Below are positions 44,391-57,500 of a stretch of DNA of 64,000 nt, in pieces. The notes under the pieces are model-generated. The model was not told the DNA's origin and did not search any database. It was given only the letters and a program-made list of their open reading frames with translations. Where the stretch lies: assembly GCA_010645155.1 (NCBI GenBank), contig CM021314.1:1574940-1638939 (forward strand), given 5' to 3'. The stretch's first letter is position 1, and every line of letters begins with the position of its first letter. This DNA comes from Tigriopus japonicus (taxonomy: Eukaryota; Arthropoda; Copepoda; Harpacticoida; Harpacticidae). The position numbers were made by a program, and so were the translations under genes.

Positions 44391-45638
44391 TACTTCTGAC
44401 ATATTGCTTGGCCATCCCCTATTTTGTATTTTTTGTGTATATGCATCATTTTAGTTTTTCTTGCAGCAAATGGATGATAAATACTTATTGCTTTAAAAAA
44501 GGATCTTTTGTGATGCCTATACTCCAATTCAAAGACTATCGGCATTTTGATATGTATGATAACTACTTATTGCTTGAAAAAAGGATTTTTTGCGTTGCCT
44601 TTTCAGAATAAGATTGTTGAGAAACCAAAGTTCAGCTTGAATCTAAGAGCATAAGTGTTGATGGTGTTTTGGAGAAATCTTCCGACTTAATGAATGATCA
44701 CTAGCAACGGCAAAGATGCGCTTTAATTTTAAGTTTTTGGCTCTAAAGTATGCGTAGAACGTACCGAATTTTGTACCAAAATAAATTAATAAGCATAAAA
44801 TGTGCTCAAAAATCCGGAAAAATGTTTCTTGTAAACAGGGCAAAGGGAAACAACTTGTGATGAACCAAAAGGGTTCATAACTGAAACCAACAGTACAAGC
44901 CGAAATAGGGCTTGACCAAAACCGAGACCGAATCAGCTGACTACAAAATTACATATATGCAATCACTTTAAAAAATTAAATTGCTCATGTGTTTCATGTT
45001 GGGTACGCAAATTTAAAAAATCGGAATACTTTAGTTTTAGAGGTTTTTGGACCAAAAACATCTTCGATTTTGTTATCAAACTACGTGGTATCTAGTGCAT
45101 GTATGCTTTCGATTTGTATCGTTTTTCGCTTTCGCCGTAATTTCTGCCGAAAGCGTTTTTTGGACCATCACTGAAAAGTGCATTTGTTTTTTCACAACAT
45201 TCATTTTAGAAGCTTTGTTTAAAATCCCAATGGCTAAAAATACTGTTTGCCTAAAAGAAAGGAAACATCAACGAGACGCCAAACTCCTTAAACGTGAATT
45301 TCCAGCTTGTGTAATAAATTATTAATATCGTTCCAAGGAACTTTGTGTTTATAAAAAGTGTGAAATCTTCATCAGCCAGTTAATGGATGGAATTTCTTTA
45401 GAAAATTAAATTTGAAAAAGGTTATTAATTACAGATGAGAATAAAGCTTGCTCTGCTAAAGTTACTGGGATGGATCACAAAATGTGCATATAACAGTAGA
45501 TACAAAAACTCTAGACATAAAGTGAATAACTGAGGAATGGTGTATTGCAGAAAATAATTGTCATTGGTGGAAAAATATATTTCGAAGATCTCAAGTAAGT
45601 GCTGCTTGCTTGCTTGTTTGCTTGCTTAGGCATGGATG
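44391..45638. other. Spacer; no gene seen
   Basis: AT-rich with short ORFs only. It separates the hAT-like element from the Tc1 element. Confidence 0.5.
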
Positions 45639-45640
45639 TA

Positions 45641-47281
45641 CAGTCAGGAGCAAAAGTATTTGTAACGTGACGAGAAAACCAGAAAATCCTTTATATCCAA
45701 TTAAATACTATGCTAAGAAGTTTGTAAGAATGTAATATTTTTTTCCGATTAAGAATAATACCAGTTTCCCGCAATTGTTTTATAAAAATGTCTGAAACTA
45801 ACTTTTAATTATTAAAAATAAAATTTTAGATAGTGCAGAAGTATTCGTAACGCGCAAAAAAGTTAACAAAATAGGTTTATAAACAGATTTTTCATCAGAA
45901 AAAATTGATCAAAAGATGTAGAACATTCTGGAAAGCCGGAGAAAAGTCATTTAGTCTTCTTTTTTCCAAGATTTTCTAGATCTTTCTTGGATCTTATAAA
46001 TTTTACGGAATTGAACAATTGCTTCACAGTCAGCCAATCATGACAAAGGTCAAGGAGCTCGACAAGGACTTGAAGTTGAAGATAGTAAGTCTTCATCATG
46101 GAGGCAAGGGCTACAGAGCCATTTCGAAGCTTCTGGACATCCCGATTTCAACGATTTAGTACGTCGTGAAGAAGGCACAAAAGAACGGAACGGTTGAGAA
46201 CCTCTCAAGATCCGGTCATCCAAGGAAACTGTCAGCCAGACTTGAGAGGAAGATTGTCAAAGAGGTCACAAATAATCCTCGAACAACGGTCAAGGACATC
46301 CGGAACAGTCTCAGTGAAAATGGATTGTCCATCTCGAGGTTTACTGTTGCTCGCTCACTTCACAAAGCAGGATTGAAGTCTTGTCGCCCACGGAAGACTC
46401 CCTTGCTCAAGGATAGACACTTAACGGCTCGCTTGGAATTTGCCAAGAAGTACCTTGACAAGACCAGTGACTTTTGGTCTAGGATTCTTTGGTCAGATGA
46501 GACAAAGGTTGAGCTTTTTGGTCACAACGATGTTCAAAGGATTTGGCGACGTAAAGGAGAAGCGTTTCATCCAAAAAACACCATCCCTCCGGTCAAGCCC
46601 GGTGGAGGATCGATCATGTTATGGGGCTCCTTTTCCGCCAAAGGCACCGGTAACCTCGTGAGAATTCATGGGACAATGAAAAAAGAAGACTATCGGGATA
46701 TCTTGGCTGAGAATCTCCAGAGTTCAGCGCGGAAACTTCGGCTTGGTCGACACTTCGTCTTCCAGCACGACAACGACCCTAAGCACAACAGCATTTTGGT
46801 CAAGAAATGGTTGAAGGACAATCGGATTAAGGTCTTGGACCGGCCCTCCATGAATCCGGACCTTAATCCAATTGAAAACCTTTGGAGAGAATTAAAAGTC
46901 CGTATCCGTGCAAGACGTCCAAAGACAATTGACGAACTGGAGCAAATCTGTTATGAAGAATGGGCTAACATTCCTTCAGATGTATGTAAAAATCTTGTAA
47001 ATGATTATGAAAAACGTCTCTTAAGTGTAATTCAGCAAAAAGGGCATTCAATAAACTATTGACAAAATGTTACGAATACTTTTGCTCTTGGTCTAAAACA
47101 TGTTCTGAGCAGTTTTTTAACCAAAATCTTGTAAATTTTTAAAAAGAAAAGTATCATAGCTTTTAAATGATAAAAGAATAACTAAGGAGCAAAATGGTTC
47201 TTAAATGTATTTTTCAAAGATCGAGTATCATTTAAAAATCAATAAAATTTTCGAGGTTACGAATACTTTTGCTCCTGACTG
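45641..47281 (+). mobile_element. Tc1-family transposon with IR/DR ends, 1,641 bp
   Basis: Outer ends CAGTCAGGAGCAAAAGTATT at 45641 and its complement ending at 47281, with TA duplications at 45639-45640 and 47282-47283. Inner copies of the motif occur at 45835-45854 and 47069-47088, about 190 bp inside each end, giving the inverted-repeat/direct-repeat layout of Sleeping Beauty-type Tc1 elements. The transposase ORF lies between them. Confidence 0.95.
46040..47062 (+). pseudogene. Tc1 transposase, full length except for one stop codon
   Basis: Reading from ATG 46040 the frame runs 340 codons to TGA 47060-47062, the usual Tc1 length. It is broken only by TAG at codon 40 (46157-46159), in the N-terminal helix-turn-helix DNA-binding region, where family members have a sense codon. 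Downstream sequence is intact: the second HTH, then the catalytic triad D153 (WSDETK), D244 (QHDNDPKH) and E279 (NPIENLW), with 34 residues between the last two (DD34E). Translation could restart at a later Met but would lack the first DNA-binding helices. One substitution and intact ends imply recent activity. Confidence 0.93.
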
Positions 47282-47840
47282 TACATGCTTGGTCACTTGA
47301 AGAACACTAAAAACCAAGAACAATAAATGTAGGAGTACCTTTGGGGGCAATTTTTGTAATTTTAGTAGAGTAGATTCCTCAAATGTTGTGAATTAGTTAT
47401 GCCTAAAAACAAAAAAAACGTGCTTTTAAAACTTGTTTAAGGACCTAAAATAGTTCAAAACTATTTCGGCCATCTTTAATGAGCACTCAGGATGACTTTT
47501 TGTTTCTAAAACAATTGTAGCTGAACTCAAATAGACTCACAATATGTATAGCAATCATTTCCAAGATCCAAGTCGTAATTTTGACAAGCTAAAAATGAGG
47601 AAAGCTCTAAGATCAAAATATTTAGCCCTGTTTTTATGCTTTTAATTTGTGCTCTATCTAATGACAGATTTAAGTCTTCAATTGAATTTCTCTATGCATG
47701 CAAAGTTGTTGAAGTAAAAAATCTTACAAATCATTATTTTTCAATTTTCACAATATAAAGCCTGTCTCATTCCCCTTTAAGGCGGCAGTCAAGTGATCTT
47801 TTTAATGATGTGAAATTTGGTTTGTTTATAGATCTTTTAA

Positions 47841-47948
47841 ATTACATTCAAGCGAGACTTTGAAATTTTTGATGGCTTTGTCCAAATTTCTGAAATTACA
47901 TTCAAGCGAGACTTTGAAATTTTTGATGGCTTTGTCCAAATTTCTGAA
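47841..47948. repeat. Exact 54-bp tandem duplication
   Basis: The unit beginning ATTACATTCAAGCGAGACTT occurs at 47841 and again at 47895 with no visible change, suggesting a recent duplication or a collapse/expansion artefact. Confidence 0.9.
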
Positions 47949-48108
47949 CTGTTTTGTAGCCTTTTTATCGCCAAACTTAAAAAAACGGTTAAAAAAACAT
48001 TGCCAATATTCTTTACATAAATACCTAACAATAGCTTGAATTTGATAATGGAATGATCACAATGCTAAAGAAGCCGTGAAACGTTCTCACGGGCTTGATG
48101 ATATACAT

Positions 48109-48349
48109 CAGGGATGGGCAACTGATGGGCCCAAATGTGGGCCCAAGGATGGTCCTTGTTGGTCCCAGGAGTTATGGGGAAAGTTCAAAATAGTTGGCCC
48201 GCGAGACATGTATATGTACTTGTGGGCCCAAAGCTCTTTGATTGTCAATTTATGGGCCCCTGAACCTACCAACTCTGTTTGGTGAGCCCCTAACATCATG
48301 TAATCAAATTTGGTGGTCCTTGACCCAAAAGTGTTTGCCGACCCCCTTG
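48109..48349. mobile_element. hAT-like MITE, copy of the 21634 family
   Basis: Starts CAGGGATGGGCAAC and ends GCCGACCCCCTTG. It shares the GTGGGCCC blocks and the GGACATGTA-like centre (GCGAGACATGTAT) with 21634-21891. No clear target duplication. Confidence 0.75.
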
Positions 48350-51031
48350 CATACGTACATGATGTCATGTCAGAATAATTTTGGGCGAAAAATTTTCGTC
48401 GCATACAAAATGAAGTGTTTTTGATCTATTTATGGAATTTGCTATTCTTATCAAAAAATTTTACACGCTTAAGCAAAAACATTTGCTACATACAGTCAAA
48501 GATATATAGGATATATAGGAATACTCGATGTAAGAAGAAATAGTTATTTAATTTGTTTAAAATATTTCGTCCATATTTCATTTTTGGAGTAACTTTGTCG
48601 TTCGAAGACGCAGAATAAGATTTGATAAAAAAATCCGGGTAATGAAGATTATTAGAGAAAACAAGCATTTTTGCTCTCTAGATGGCACCTCTATTGTTTT
48701 GAAAGGAACGTCTACGCAGTGCTAGTAACGTCATCTATTGATTTTACATGAAACTTTCATCCAAAATAAATATCTCTGAATTGCTCAAGGTTACCAAAAT
48801 ATTTTAAAAGACATGGAGGATTGTTATTTCTGTGTTTAATCACAAAGGATTGTAGATAACCTAGTGCCCACATTGAAAAAGATGAGAATATGCCATGCTT
48901 CCAACAATTGCATTCGTGAATACTCTTCATATCCAAATAGATCACTTTTGTCCACAATTGAAATCAATAGTAACTCATACAACCAAATTGATGTTCTGTC
49001 TTACTTTCTTAATTCAGCTACCCTGGTAGTTTTCGTTCCACATGCAACGTAGAGACGCTCTAGTACACTGAAGTGCTCTTGATGCCAGCCCTGAACAAAC
49101 AATTATGTGCAGGGAAACTGAAAATTTAACGAGAATTTTTCTCTTAAACGTGTCTGCCAACAAGGAGAATATTTCTTTTATTCATATACTTAATAAATAA
49201 TTTTGAGCTTTTTTTTGCTCAGAAACCCTACGAAAAACTATCAATTTGTTTTCAAGTAGCTTTGCAAAGAAAGAAAATTTGGCTTTCAATGGAAAAATAT
49301 TGAGGCCTGTCCAGAGGAAGCCCAACATCTTGAACAGCAATTCCACGTACCAATGAAATGACATTCAATGACATCTAGCGGCAGAAACTGGTCTTTTACA
49401 TTTTGATGCAATCTTTGGCCTTAACTTACGATCAAACAGTATGACTTGGCGATATTCTTTCTTATAGACATTGTTCCTAAGGTCGAGTAGGAAGAAAATA
49501 TGATGTAAAATGGCATTTTAGTCTCAACCACTAAGGTTCACATCAAGTTAAAAAATATCTACGCTCTATTCTCCCACGACTTTGCCCCTGTTTTGGTGCC
49601 ATCTAATGGTAAATTTTGAAGCTTGCGCTAAAATCCACAATTGAGACACACGAGGTCTGGAAGAAAAAAAACAGCAAAGCGGTGTTGCCAGATATTTCCA
49701 AATCAGTGGTTACAAATTCAATAATCCCAAACACAAATTTACAGTTCTTTCAATCTTTGAATATTATCCAAGGGAAAGTTCTTGATTTGTTTTTACCATC
49801 GGAAAGATGAAATACATTCTGGAGAGTAAAGAGTTTGCAACTCCAAAATTTTATATCCATTACTTTTTGGGTTCCCATTTTGGCGCCAGAGCATTACAGT
49901 AACACACTTGTTTCTATTTAGTCAAATCTCACTTTTAAATTAATTTTGGGTATGATCAGCTCGAAAAGTTCTGGCCGCACTCTTTCTCTCTTTACTCCGT
50001 ACCTCACATTGTTGTGTTTACCCGTTTTTCCTACGGATGGTGAATGTGAGAAGAACTTTCCATTCTTTTGGTCCGCTGTCCTTAATCAAGGCCACGCACA
50101 CGTTCTCAACAAATTGGCAAACTTTAAGAGCAGATAAACACATTTGCAGCAATAGCTGAAATATGTATTATACATCAAAAGATTAATCATTGCCTAAATT
50201 TTGATTTATTCAAAAGTGATGCGCACCCCCCTTTTTCAAGTAATTTGAATTTGATTGCTTATTTCCTTTTTTTTAATTCCTAGCTGAAATTTTAAGTCCT
50301 TCCGAAAATTAAAACCCAACGTTTTCGAGATTTGAAACTCATCTCTAGCACATATGTAGGTGTTTATTTACATACAAAGTTGTGATGATTCTGTTACTAG
50401 TTGTGTGGAACTTAAAAACAAAATTCTGGCTATTTTTTAATTTAAAATTTTGCAATGAGGCGACAATTTTTCAACGCACTTTCATTAATCTAAGAAATTT
50501 GCAAAACACCATCTATTTTTCAATTTAATAAAATATGACGTACATACGCCAAAATCGAAAGGTAATGATGAAAGAGTAGAAATTTTTGACTCGTCTGAAT
50601 CGAAAATTTTGACTTCAGATTTATATAGGTTGATCAAGATTGTTCAAAACGAACATTATCAAAAAATTGATTTCTAGATATTGAAAGCATTAATATAAAA
50701 TTTCAGTCAAAGGTATGGAAAAATATGTGATTTAATTTACTTTTAGTATTTTGCATTAGGAAATGTGTGTCCAGAAACCTATTTTTTGACATCGGACAAA
50801 CAACCAGATTTCACCATTTTGAACATAACTTTTTAGTTAAGGCTTTAAATACAAAAAAAAGAATCACGAGAGCATTTTTTAACAATTTAAAACTTTCTAT
50901 TACAACAGTTTGAAACCTGAAAAAGAGGTAGTTTTTTTCTGTATTGCATAACAAAGGAAGACGGGGGGAGTTTTGCCGCCTTTAGGAGGCTTCTTTTTTT
51001 CAAGAAATGGTTAGTGTCTCTTGGATTCCGT

Positions 51032-51520
51032 CTATTCTTGAAAATCCAATTTCAATTTGACAAAATCAGTAATCGTTGACCTAAACACGAGGTAGAAGGG
51101 TGAATCTTCATGACGCAACTCTGTCATCAATGTCGTCCCATCTTCTGGTTCAATTGCGTGTTTCACGCAGACATCCGTCAAACGGGAGACTAAGATCCTT
51201 TGTAATTTTCTATTCAGGTCTTGCTGAAGCACTTCGTGGAATGGTTTCCATCGGCTTATCCTCCACAAAATGTAGAAGCCGGCTAAACACAAGCCTACCA
51301 AAGCTCCATATCCATGAAACGCGGGTAGAAGACTCCCAAAGGCGCCGGTAACGAAGAGAATGACAAAGTCCTTTTGAACTAGTTTTGGTCGGACGTAGAT
51401 GTAATGCTCTTCGGAGAACCACGAGGTCACGGCGAGAAGGGTCGCTCCAACTTGGTTCCAATTTTGAGATCTGAAGAGTTGCTTCCATTTCTTGTAATTG
51501 GGGTCTGGTTCTTGATCCAT
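51032..51520 (-). CDS. Small membrane protein, C19orf12-like (162 aa)
   Basis: ATG 51518-51520; a TTG two codons upstream is not a likely start. Stop TAG 51032-51034. Two adjacent hydrophobic segments at about residues 52-88 (FVILFVTGAFGSLLPAF, then ALVGLCLAGFYIL) form a hairpin. They are followed by WKPFHEVLQQDL and an amphipathic C-terminal helix region with TDFVKLKLDFQ at the end. The VTGA, GALVG, KP-x-x-x-(I/V)L pattern and C-terminal layout resemble C19orf12, a membrane protein of mitochondria and ER. The match is by eye and distant. A gene is likely from the clean 162-codon ORF with two membrane segments; the family call is tentative (about 0.35). Confidence 0.7.
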   Translation of the reverse strand: MDQEPDPNYKKWKQLFRSQNWNQVGATLLAVTSWFSEEHYIYVRPKLVQKDFVILFVTGAFGSLLPAFHGYGALVGLCLAGFYILWRISRWKPFHEVLQQDLNRKLQRILVSRLTDVCVKHAIEPEDGTTLMTELRHEDSPFYLVFRSTITDFVKLKLDFQE

Positions 51521-54500
51521 TTCCAATTGTTGGGCATTCCCAAGCCCATCCCTCTAACTGAGATCAACTCACCGTGGCAATTTCTTTATCTTTTGCAGAT
51601 ATGCAAGCCATTCCGATGTTCACTACGGTCAAGATCGAGTTTTCTGTTGACTAAAGCAGCTTCGCTGTTCGGACAGTTCAACAAACACGTTATGTAACTG
51701 TAAAGCCACATGTCCTTTCAATAAAGTGTTTTCTAATGATAGTGCCGTATTTTCAAGTCATTAATGTTTGAAACTAGTTTATAAAATCGTTTGCCTTTTT
51801 TGCACTGCATTTTTGCAATCAAAGACAACTGAAGGAGAACTAGTATGGCACATTGAATAACACTTTTTTGTTTCATTATTGTTCTCTACACGAACTACCT
51901 TTGCGCAATTCAAAAAATAAAATGGACTCCCCCAACCCAATCACATGTGATAGGTTGAGTGAGATTCTAATAAGGTACAATTTTAAGTGTCCTGTAGATT
52001 TCATGCACTTCAACTTACAGAATCAACTAGGAGGGGCTGTAATTATTACTCTAAACAAATAGTACGACACTAGCCAATTTGAAATTCAGCTAAATCGAAA
52101 GTGCAAGATATTTCACGGTTCTTTTTTTTCTGGTCTCGCGCGCTCCTTGAAAACTGGTCTTCTCATCTCCCATGAACTTGAAAATGCGTCACGAGGTTGT
52201 CCTATTCGACCGTGGTCTTGACAGTACTGACGCAAGTTCAAGGTATTTATTTCCTTGTCCTCGCTTCCAGGTTCATGACCAAAACCCGAGCGAGAACTGA
52301 ACCATTTCCGACCAAGCGTCATCGCTCTTCCGACTCTTCCTGGATCCGTCCACTTTTCCTCCACCTGAGCAACCGTTCGTCATTGAACTTCAAATGGCGT
52401 ACGATTTGACTTTGTCCTGACTTTGGCGCTTCAAAACTTGGTAGAATGGTTCAAGGCAGGGACCAGGGTGGAGAAATCCTGCGCAAGTCGCGTCACTTAC
52501 GGCACTTCCTCGCACGAGAAATCACTCTGAACATCCACCCATGCAAGAGCAAGGACCAAAGAAGCGTCGACGCATCTCTAGGTTTCTATTACCATGGTTG
52601 GGTCAAAGGACCCTGATCCTGAGCTTGCAGTCATGTGTTGACCAGTGGTCATTCCATTTCCCAACCGAGAGGTGAAACCATGCAAGCAAGATACCAGGAC
52701 GCACGTAACCAATGAGAAATTTTCTTACATCATCGCACTCCTGAGAAACTGAACGGGGAATTGCGTCAAGCGGACATCTGGAGAAAACGGACCATTTCAT
52801 CTGGACGCATTGGAGTGAAAACTGGAGCTAAAGCGGGTAGCTTCAGAAGATCACCTGTGAAAGCGGAGAAAGAGATTTGGTAAGGAAAGTAGGCGCGCGC
52901 ACCACGTGGTTTTCACCTGTGACGATGACTTCCTAGGCCAAAGCTCTAAAGGAGAAATTGAGCTTTTGTGGTGCAATGTTGGATACCGATCGCGCATAAT
53001 TGAAAGTTACTCAAGAAGCGATTTTGCGTCAACCTGAAAGCTATCCGAAGAGGGCAAGAGGTGGTTAGTAACCTCCATTGTCTTGAGTCCTTGGCATTGA
53101 CCAAGGAAGGTTGATTCAAGAGTGTGACCCTCTGGAGGACACAGAACTATTGACAGTGAATTCTCAATGTCGTTACATCCCACGCACTTTTGCTTCGGGG
53201 TCGTGACCTAACTCCGTATTAAATGAATCACTGTATTAAGATAACATTAAAAACCAGAATTATAACTTAATAGCACTAATTATTAGCTATTAGTATTTCT
53301 ATAAAGTGCTTGTTCAAGTTTCTCTGTCAAGGCATAAAATTTCAACACGCGTCTACATTGTCCTCGCTCAGGTTCAAGTTCAAGTGAGAAATGCCGTAAC
53401 GCGTCCTTCTTCATTGTCAAAGCTGCCACCATTAACCTCTATTTGACATCTACCTTTGGAGACGCGAGGTACCAGGGGATGAATTTGAAAGTTTTGCGTC
53501 AAGTGACTTCCAAAGAGTCGCTCGAATTTCGCTCCTTCCGCTTACTGCATGCTAGAAATTTGAAGATGGAAGTTTGAGCGCTCCAACTTCCACTTTCTTG
53601 TCAGGACATCGCATTTTGCGTCAGAGGCTCGCACGCACGAGAAATTCATGGCAAGGCTTGAAAAAATATACGTCACATGGTACCTTTGTTACGCACTACG
53701 CAGGTTTTTGGTCTGTATGACGTCATTTCGAAATCATATGGCATGAGCATAGCTTCAGAGCATAGGAAAGTGCCATGAACTTGATTTCGGATGGATCCGC
53801 ATAACAGAGGGAGGTGGAGGTCGGACGGGGTGGGGAAAGAATTTATCAAAGGAATGAAAACGTGTGGGCGAAGCCTTGCTTGCTACAAAGGCGTGCAAAT
53901 GACCTCGGGGGAGTTTAAGGTCGGGGTTGGAATTTCATTGTCAAGAACGTCTGCTTTGGGACAAGGTGAGGCTAGTACCTTGACTTCGAGAGAAAATCAT
54001 TGGAGATGGAGGGCATCCATGTTCTGGCAACCCTTTGGAGAGATTTACACAAAAGTTCTTTACCAAGGCACACTGGAGCCATAAAACTGGAGATTCTTAG
54101 GAGTGTCGTTGGTAGTAAATCTCCAACCCTTGTGACTCCTCCTTGAACTTGAGGTGGACAGTCAGTTATATGGCACTTTCAGGCAATTAACTGAGCTTGT
54201 CAAAATGTTCAAAGCCAACAACAAATCTTTCAAGAGTGACAATCTCAGTTGTAGCTCCTCCTTTCCCTTACATGAGTCTCCGCCTAGGTTACGCCTCTCA
54301 CTTTGCAATTTTACACACCATTTATCTTGGTCATCCGTCCCGTCCGTCTCTTTCTTTACTCGAAATTCTCCGGACGAGTCCATTTTTAAAGTGGATCCAG
54401 TCCACCCCTGATTCCTCTTCAAAAATGCCAAGTCAGAGACGTCGGTTCCGTTTCTCTTTGTGTTTACACTTCTTTCCCCATCCTATGCAAAATGGATTCG

Positions 54501-57500
54501 TCCAAGTACTAAAGCACGCTCGCGAGTTGTGCCACTCTTCAGATGAACAAAGCAACTACTCCCGTTAGACGAGGCCGACTCATGAGCGTGTTTTAGAGAA
54601 CAAAGACAGTCTCCAGTGCAAGCTTACCTGGTCGGAGGCCAGGTTACTTCTCCGAATTTCTCCCGATCTCGGTCATTTTCTCCATTTTCTCCTCGTACTC
54701 GCGCCGAGTCCGAGTTCATCGCTCTCTGCATGGAGTGAACTGATTTCCAAAGAACTTCGTCTGATGGCCATTTCTTCAGTCCAATGACCCAGGTTATGAT
54801 GGCGGTGAGGGTGTTGGAGGTGGACTGGTTGACTCCGTTCATTGAAGATGCCTCGGAGTGGACGACCGTTGGGAATTGAGGGCGCTAAACTCGGGCGTCC
54901 TCGTTCTATGTCGTTGCGCATGTTAATCATGGCGGCTCTTGACCTCGTCTATGGAGGCAATGCACTAGATTTCATTTCAGAATACCTTGGCCTCTCCGCG
55001 TTGCTCTCGTTTTGAAATCAACGCCAATAGGTCAAGGGAAAATCAATGTTGGTGGATGTCTGTCTACCTCTTGCTGTAGGTGGGTCACGGGGAAGTCACG
55101 GCCGCACGACCTACTATTGGAAAATTCTCAAAGATCGAGATCCCAAACCACAGTTTGGCAAAAACAACAGCCAGCACTCATGTGGACCCTCATCCAAATA
55201 TTATCGTCAACAACCTATATTTTTCAGTTGAGCAACGAGAATAACAAAAATGTTTGTCAGTTATAATTTGAAAACAGATGAAAAACAAGAAGCCAACAGA
55301 GGGAAATGGTAAGGGCGTCCCCTTCTTCAAAGAAAACAAGGACCAACCTCGCCTTATCCCGTCGGCTCATGTTGACCTCTTCATCTGATTTGGCATTGAA
55401 GATCAAAAACAGAGACACGTACCTACAAAGTACAAGTCGATGATCCCGGAAGTGTAAGTGTACCTTCGTCATATTGCAAGCTCTATCTGTGTAGTACATA
55501 ACTCGTCCTAACGAAGGTTGAAGATTGGGAACTGACTTCGTCATCCCATGTCAGTTGTCGTAACCTCAAGTACCCTCAACAGCCATCTAAGGTGACCTCG
55601 AGTTCCCGAAATAGGAACTGACGTATGGCTGGCGCCTAGGCCTTGTTTCTACTCCGTGAGTGAAGGCCCTTTTCTTCCAAGGTTGTTTCCGACCAAAACG
55701 CGGTCACCTTCTCCTTTACAAGGATACGAAACATGGGGGAAGTGAAAGAGAAAGCTTTGTCCCCAGCAGCCTCAATATAGCCAACGAAAGCGAACTCCGA
55801 AGGAGACTTTCTCCGATTCGAGGTCGTTGTTGGAAGGGGAGAATATGGTCAAGGATCTTGAGAGTGTAGGAACGCTTTCATCTCGTGCGAAGATGACTCG
55901 AAAATTGGGAGCAAGGCCCTTTTGGAAGCTGTGACGGAGGGGAGAAATTCCTGCCATGGTTCTCACCATGGAGCTAGATATTTTTGTCCCAGATTCCACT
56001 TTGGCCTTGGCAAGCTTTTTTGCAAAGGGTTCAAGAGTGCATTTATGAATTTTCCCAATAATCTTGCATTTCATCATTTTGTTACAACTCTCCATTTTAT
56101 TTAGAGGCATTTCTTATATAGTACAGTTTTTGTACTTATCCGTCCAGCACCTTATCGACGACGCCTCATTCCTGTGAAGAAGAACAAAAACTAGTCGACA
56201 ACGGCTGTTGTTGCTCTTGATTAAAAGACCTTGAAATGCAAAGGGCCTTGGAACTGTCCAGACCTTGAGAGTGACCTTCAATTTTTTTATCTTTTCCCCG
56301 CTGCTCTTCAATGCCAAGCCCAGGCAACACTCGATTTGATATTGATCATCGTTCCGAGGTTGTGTTGCCAACACAGAGTCTCGAAGTCTTCTCTGTTCAA
56401 GTTCAGGGCTGCACGAATGGTTTGGAGGTCATTTCCCTCTCTCAGGTTGGTTCGTTACCTCGATTTCATACTGAAACGGTCTAGCGCCATCACATACTAC
56501 ATGGCTCGCCCGAGACATTTCCATACACATCTCTTCCACCTCGAACAAGGTTCATTGCATTGCTACAGTGCCACTGGTTTCAATGCCAAGGCTCTTCAGA
56601 GTACGTTCAATGAATGGACGACAGCGTGTCTGGATAGGTGTTCTATGAGATATTTTACTGAATGTCTTGGATGTGTGTACTTTTTTAAGATCTTCTTAAT
56701 TACCATTACCTAAAGTGTGAGATAAATTCAATTTAGTTGACTTGAAACATGCCGATCCAGGCGTATATTCCTCCATTCGTTGTTAACCGAAAGGCAACGA
56801 ATTGTTGCACGCTCAAGGCTTCGCGGTTCATTCAACTCGGTGGAGGGAAATAGAATCTTCCATAAAGATAGGCCCACGGTACATGAAAAATAGCAAGCTT
56901 GCCCGGACAATGAACTTTGAAACTGTGAGCATTAATCAACAAGATTGATGTAACATTTTTTGCAAACATTACAATTTCTTGCATGCAATTTCAAATAACT
57001 AAATGTTTTTGAATGGGATCAAAACATATACTAGTATTGATGCTCTTTCAAATCTTTTTGGTTCTTTAAATCTTATGTTGGTTTAAAGGATCTAGAATTA
57101 GGGAAATCAAAGAGTTCCAATGCAATGAATTACCTCTCATTGCTTTACTTACTGGCTTTCAATGGAGAGAGATATTCTATTACACTCACAAATTTTGGTG
57201 ATGCATTCAGTTGCTTGCTACTCTGTGAGGGTGTGCCAGTTTTAAGGAACAGTTTTTATGAAAAATTTGTTTTTGTATGGAGAATGAGGTTGTCACAGAA
57301 TGTCTTGCATGCATGACATCTCAGTTTAGGTAAAGGTAAAAATGTCAGTTATTGAGCATCATCAATAGGGCTTTTCATTCCAAGGTGTTTGTTTGTCTGC
57401 ACTTGGATGAGGCAGAGAGTGCTTTATATATAATGGATAAACAGATCCTAATTTTCCTCTTTCTCAGTATTCAAAGCACCCTCTGCCTCACCTAGGTGTA

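Larger units (their letters stand above)
47284..51031. other. AT-rich spacer with a MITE and a tandem duplication
   Basis: No gene found in 3.7 kb. It contains a 54-bp duplication (47841-47948) and a MITE (48109-48349). Several CTCF-like motifs (48676, 49370, 49596) are discussed in the findings. Confidence 0.5.

Noticed and set aside
56231..56713. 160-codon plus-strand ORF
   Set aside because: Cys/Phe-rich text without domain features; no promoter, splice or poly(A) support. The opposite strand is also partly open, so coding status is undecided.
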